The notes beneath the pieces are model-generated. The model saw only the letters and a list, made by a program, of their open reading frames with translations, did no database searches and was not told where the DNA came from. Below, piece after piece: positions 12,412 to 13,048 of a DNA stretch of 13,048 nt. How positions within the stretch are numbered: position 1 is the stretch's first letter; each line of letters starts with the position of its first letter. Source of the stretch: an uncultured Oscillibacter sp. (lineage in GTDB: Bacteria > Bacillota > Clostridia > Oscillospirales > Oscillospiraceae); assembly GCA_947245315.1 (NCBI GenBank), contig CAMXNV010000041.1:1-13048 (forward strand), given 5' to 3'. The position numbers were made by a program, and so were the translations under genes.

Positions 12412-13048
12412 ATGCGACATGTAAAATACGGCAAATGCGTCCGCTGCGGCAGGACCTACGAGGCCGTGCCGGACCTGACCACCTGCGCCTGCGGCGGCAT
12501 TCTGGAGATCACCTATGACTACGATTTCATCAAGTCCCGCCTGACCAAGCAGGTCCTGGCCAACCGCCCGGAGCGCTCCATGTGGCGCTACCGGGAGCTG
12601 CTGCCCATTGAGGAGGACACCGCCCCCACGCCCCTCCGGGTGGGCTGGTCCCCCCTGTACGAGGAGCCCCGCCTGGCGGAGCAGCTGGGCCTAGGCCGCC
12701 TCTGGGTGAAGGACGACGGCCAGAACCCCACCGCCTCCCTGAAGGACCGGGCCAGCGCCATGGCGGTGGCCAAGGCCCGGGAGGCCGGGGCCGGGGTGAT
12801 CGCCTGCTCCTCCACCGGCAACGCCGCCAGCTCCCTGGCGGGGAACGCCGCGGCGGCGGGCCTGGAGACCTACATCTTCGTCCCCTCCCGGGCCCCCAAG
12901 GGGAAGGTGGCCCAGCTCATGACCTTCGGGGCCACGGTGGTGTCCGTCCAGGGGAGCTATGAAGACACCTTCGAGCTCAGCAAGGCCGCTATCGAGCGCT
13001 GGGGCTGGTACAACCGCAACGCCGCCATCAACCCCTACCTCTCCGAGG
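12412..13048 (+). CDS. thrC: Threonine synthase (3' end outside window)
   Basis: This PLP enzyme converts O-phosphohomoserine to threonine. The visible 212 codons cover the N-terminal half of a ~400-residue family member. A small zinc-ribbon-like N-terminus has cysteines at 9, 12, 25 and 27. The PLP lysine lies in NPTASLKDRAS (about 105-115), and the phosphate-binding loop SSTGNAASSLAG follows near residues 133-144. The ATG at 12412 follows AGGAG by 7 nt. A stray ATG in the same short leader is not supported by spacing. It is the only plus-strand gene and has its own consensus promoter. Related PLP lyases (cysteate synthase, threonine dehydratase) share the fold; the zinc-ribbon N-terminus and the overall sequence favour ThrC, but the C-terminal half is needed for certainty. 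Confidence 0.88.
   Translation, partial: MRHVKYGKCVRCGRTYEAVPDLTTCACGGILEITYDYDFIKSRLTKQVLANRPERSMWRYRELLPIEEDTAPTPLRVGWSPLYEEPRLAEQLGLGRLWVKDDGQNPTASLKDRASAMAVAKAREAGAGVIACSSTGNAASSLAGNAAAAGLETYIFVPSRAPKGKVAQLMTFGATVVSVQGSYEDTFELSKAAIERWGWYNRNAAINPYLSE

Noticed and set aside
12232..12420. Small minus-strand frame across the divergent promoters
   Set aside because: It spans both -35/-10 pairs, begins inside thrC, and shows no ribosome binding site or recognisable motif.

Overview
The window looks like a chromosomal segment of a GC-rich, spore-forming-type Clostridia, most likely an Oscillospiraceae-like gut anaerobe. This is inferred from gene content (PASTA-domain PBP in the division cluster, MurE with a meso-DAP motif, a TM1266-type regulator), strong AGGAGG ribosome binding sites and canonical -35/-10 promoters in a GC-rich background. 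No sequence search was possible. All genes read on the minus strand except the last, thrC, which is divergent and cut by the right edge.

Reading in the direction of transcription from the right: divergent promoters at 12317-12382 drive thrC rightward and, leftward, a four-gene unit. That unit has a ~186-nt structured leader ending in a strong intrinsic terminator, then a TM1266-type small regulator, a lipoprotein solute-binding protein, a permease and a short ATPase of the NitT/TauT/SsuABC type, and a terminator at 9264-9296. Next is a housekeeping operon with its own promoter (9203-9231): rsmD, coaD and a coiled-coil protein of unknown function. A 373-base AT-rich gap (7187-7559) holds several hairpins, a rightward-facing terminator, and the promoter and operator of the next unit.

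The last unit is the division and cell wall (dcw) cluster: mraZ, rsmH, an ftsL-like gene, a class B PBP with two PASTA domains, murE, and mraY (3' end beyond base 1). Its products regulate the cluster (MraZ), methylate 16S rRNA (RsmH), act at the septum (FtsL-like, PBP) and make lipid-linked peptidoglycan precursors (MurE, MraY). murF, usually between murE and mraY, is absent here. A terminator-like hairpin splits rsmH from ftsL, and murE appears to have its own promoter.

The main non-coding observations are: (1) the leader with terminator before the TM1266/ABC operon, a riboswitch or attenuator candidate that I could not match to a class I know; (2) a ~95-nt dispersed repeat present twice (2461-2555 and 11796-11891), each copy overlapping the 3' end of a minus-strand gene so that the stop codon lies inside the repeat hairpin, with compensatory differences between the stems; (3) MraZ-box repeats just downstream of the mraZ -10 element; and (4) a hairpin and direct-repeat cluster at 9271-9374.
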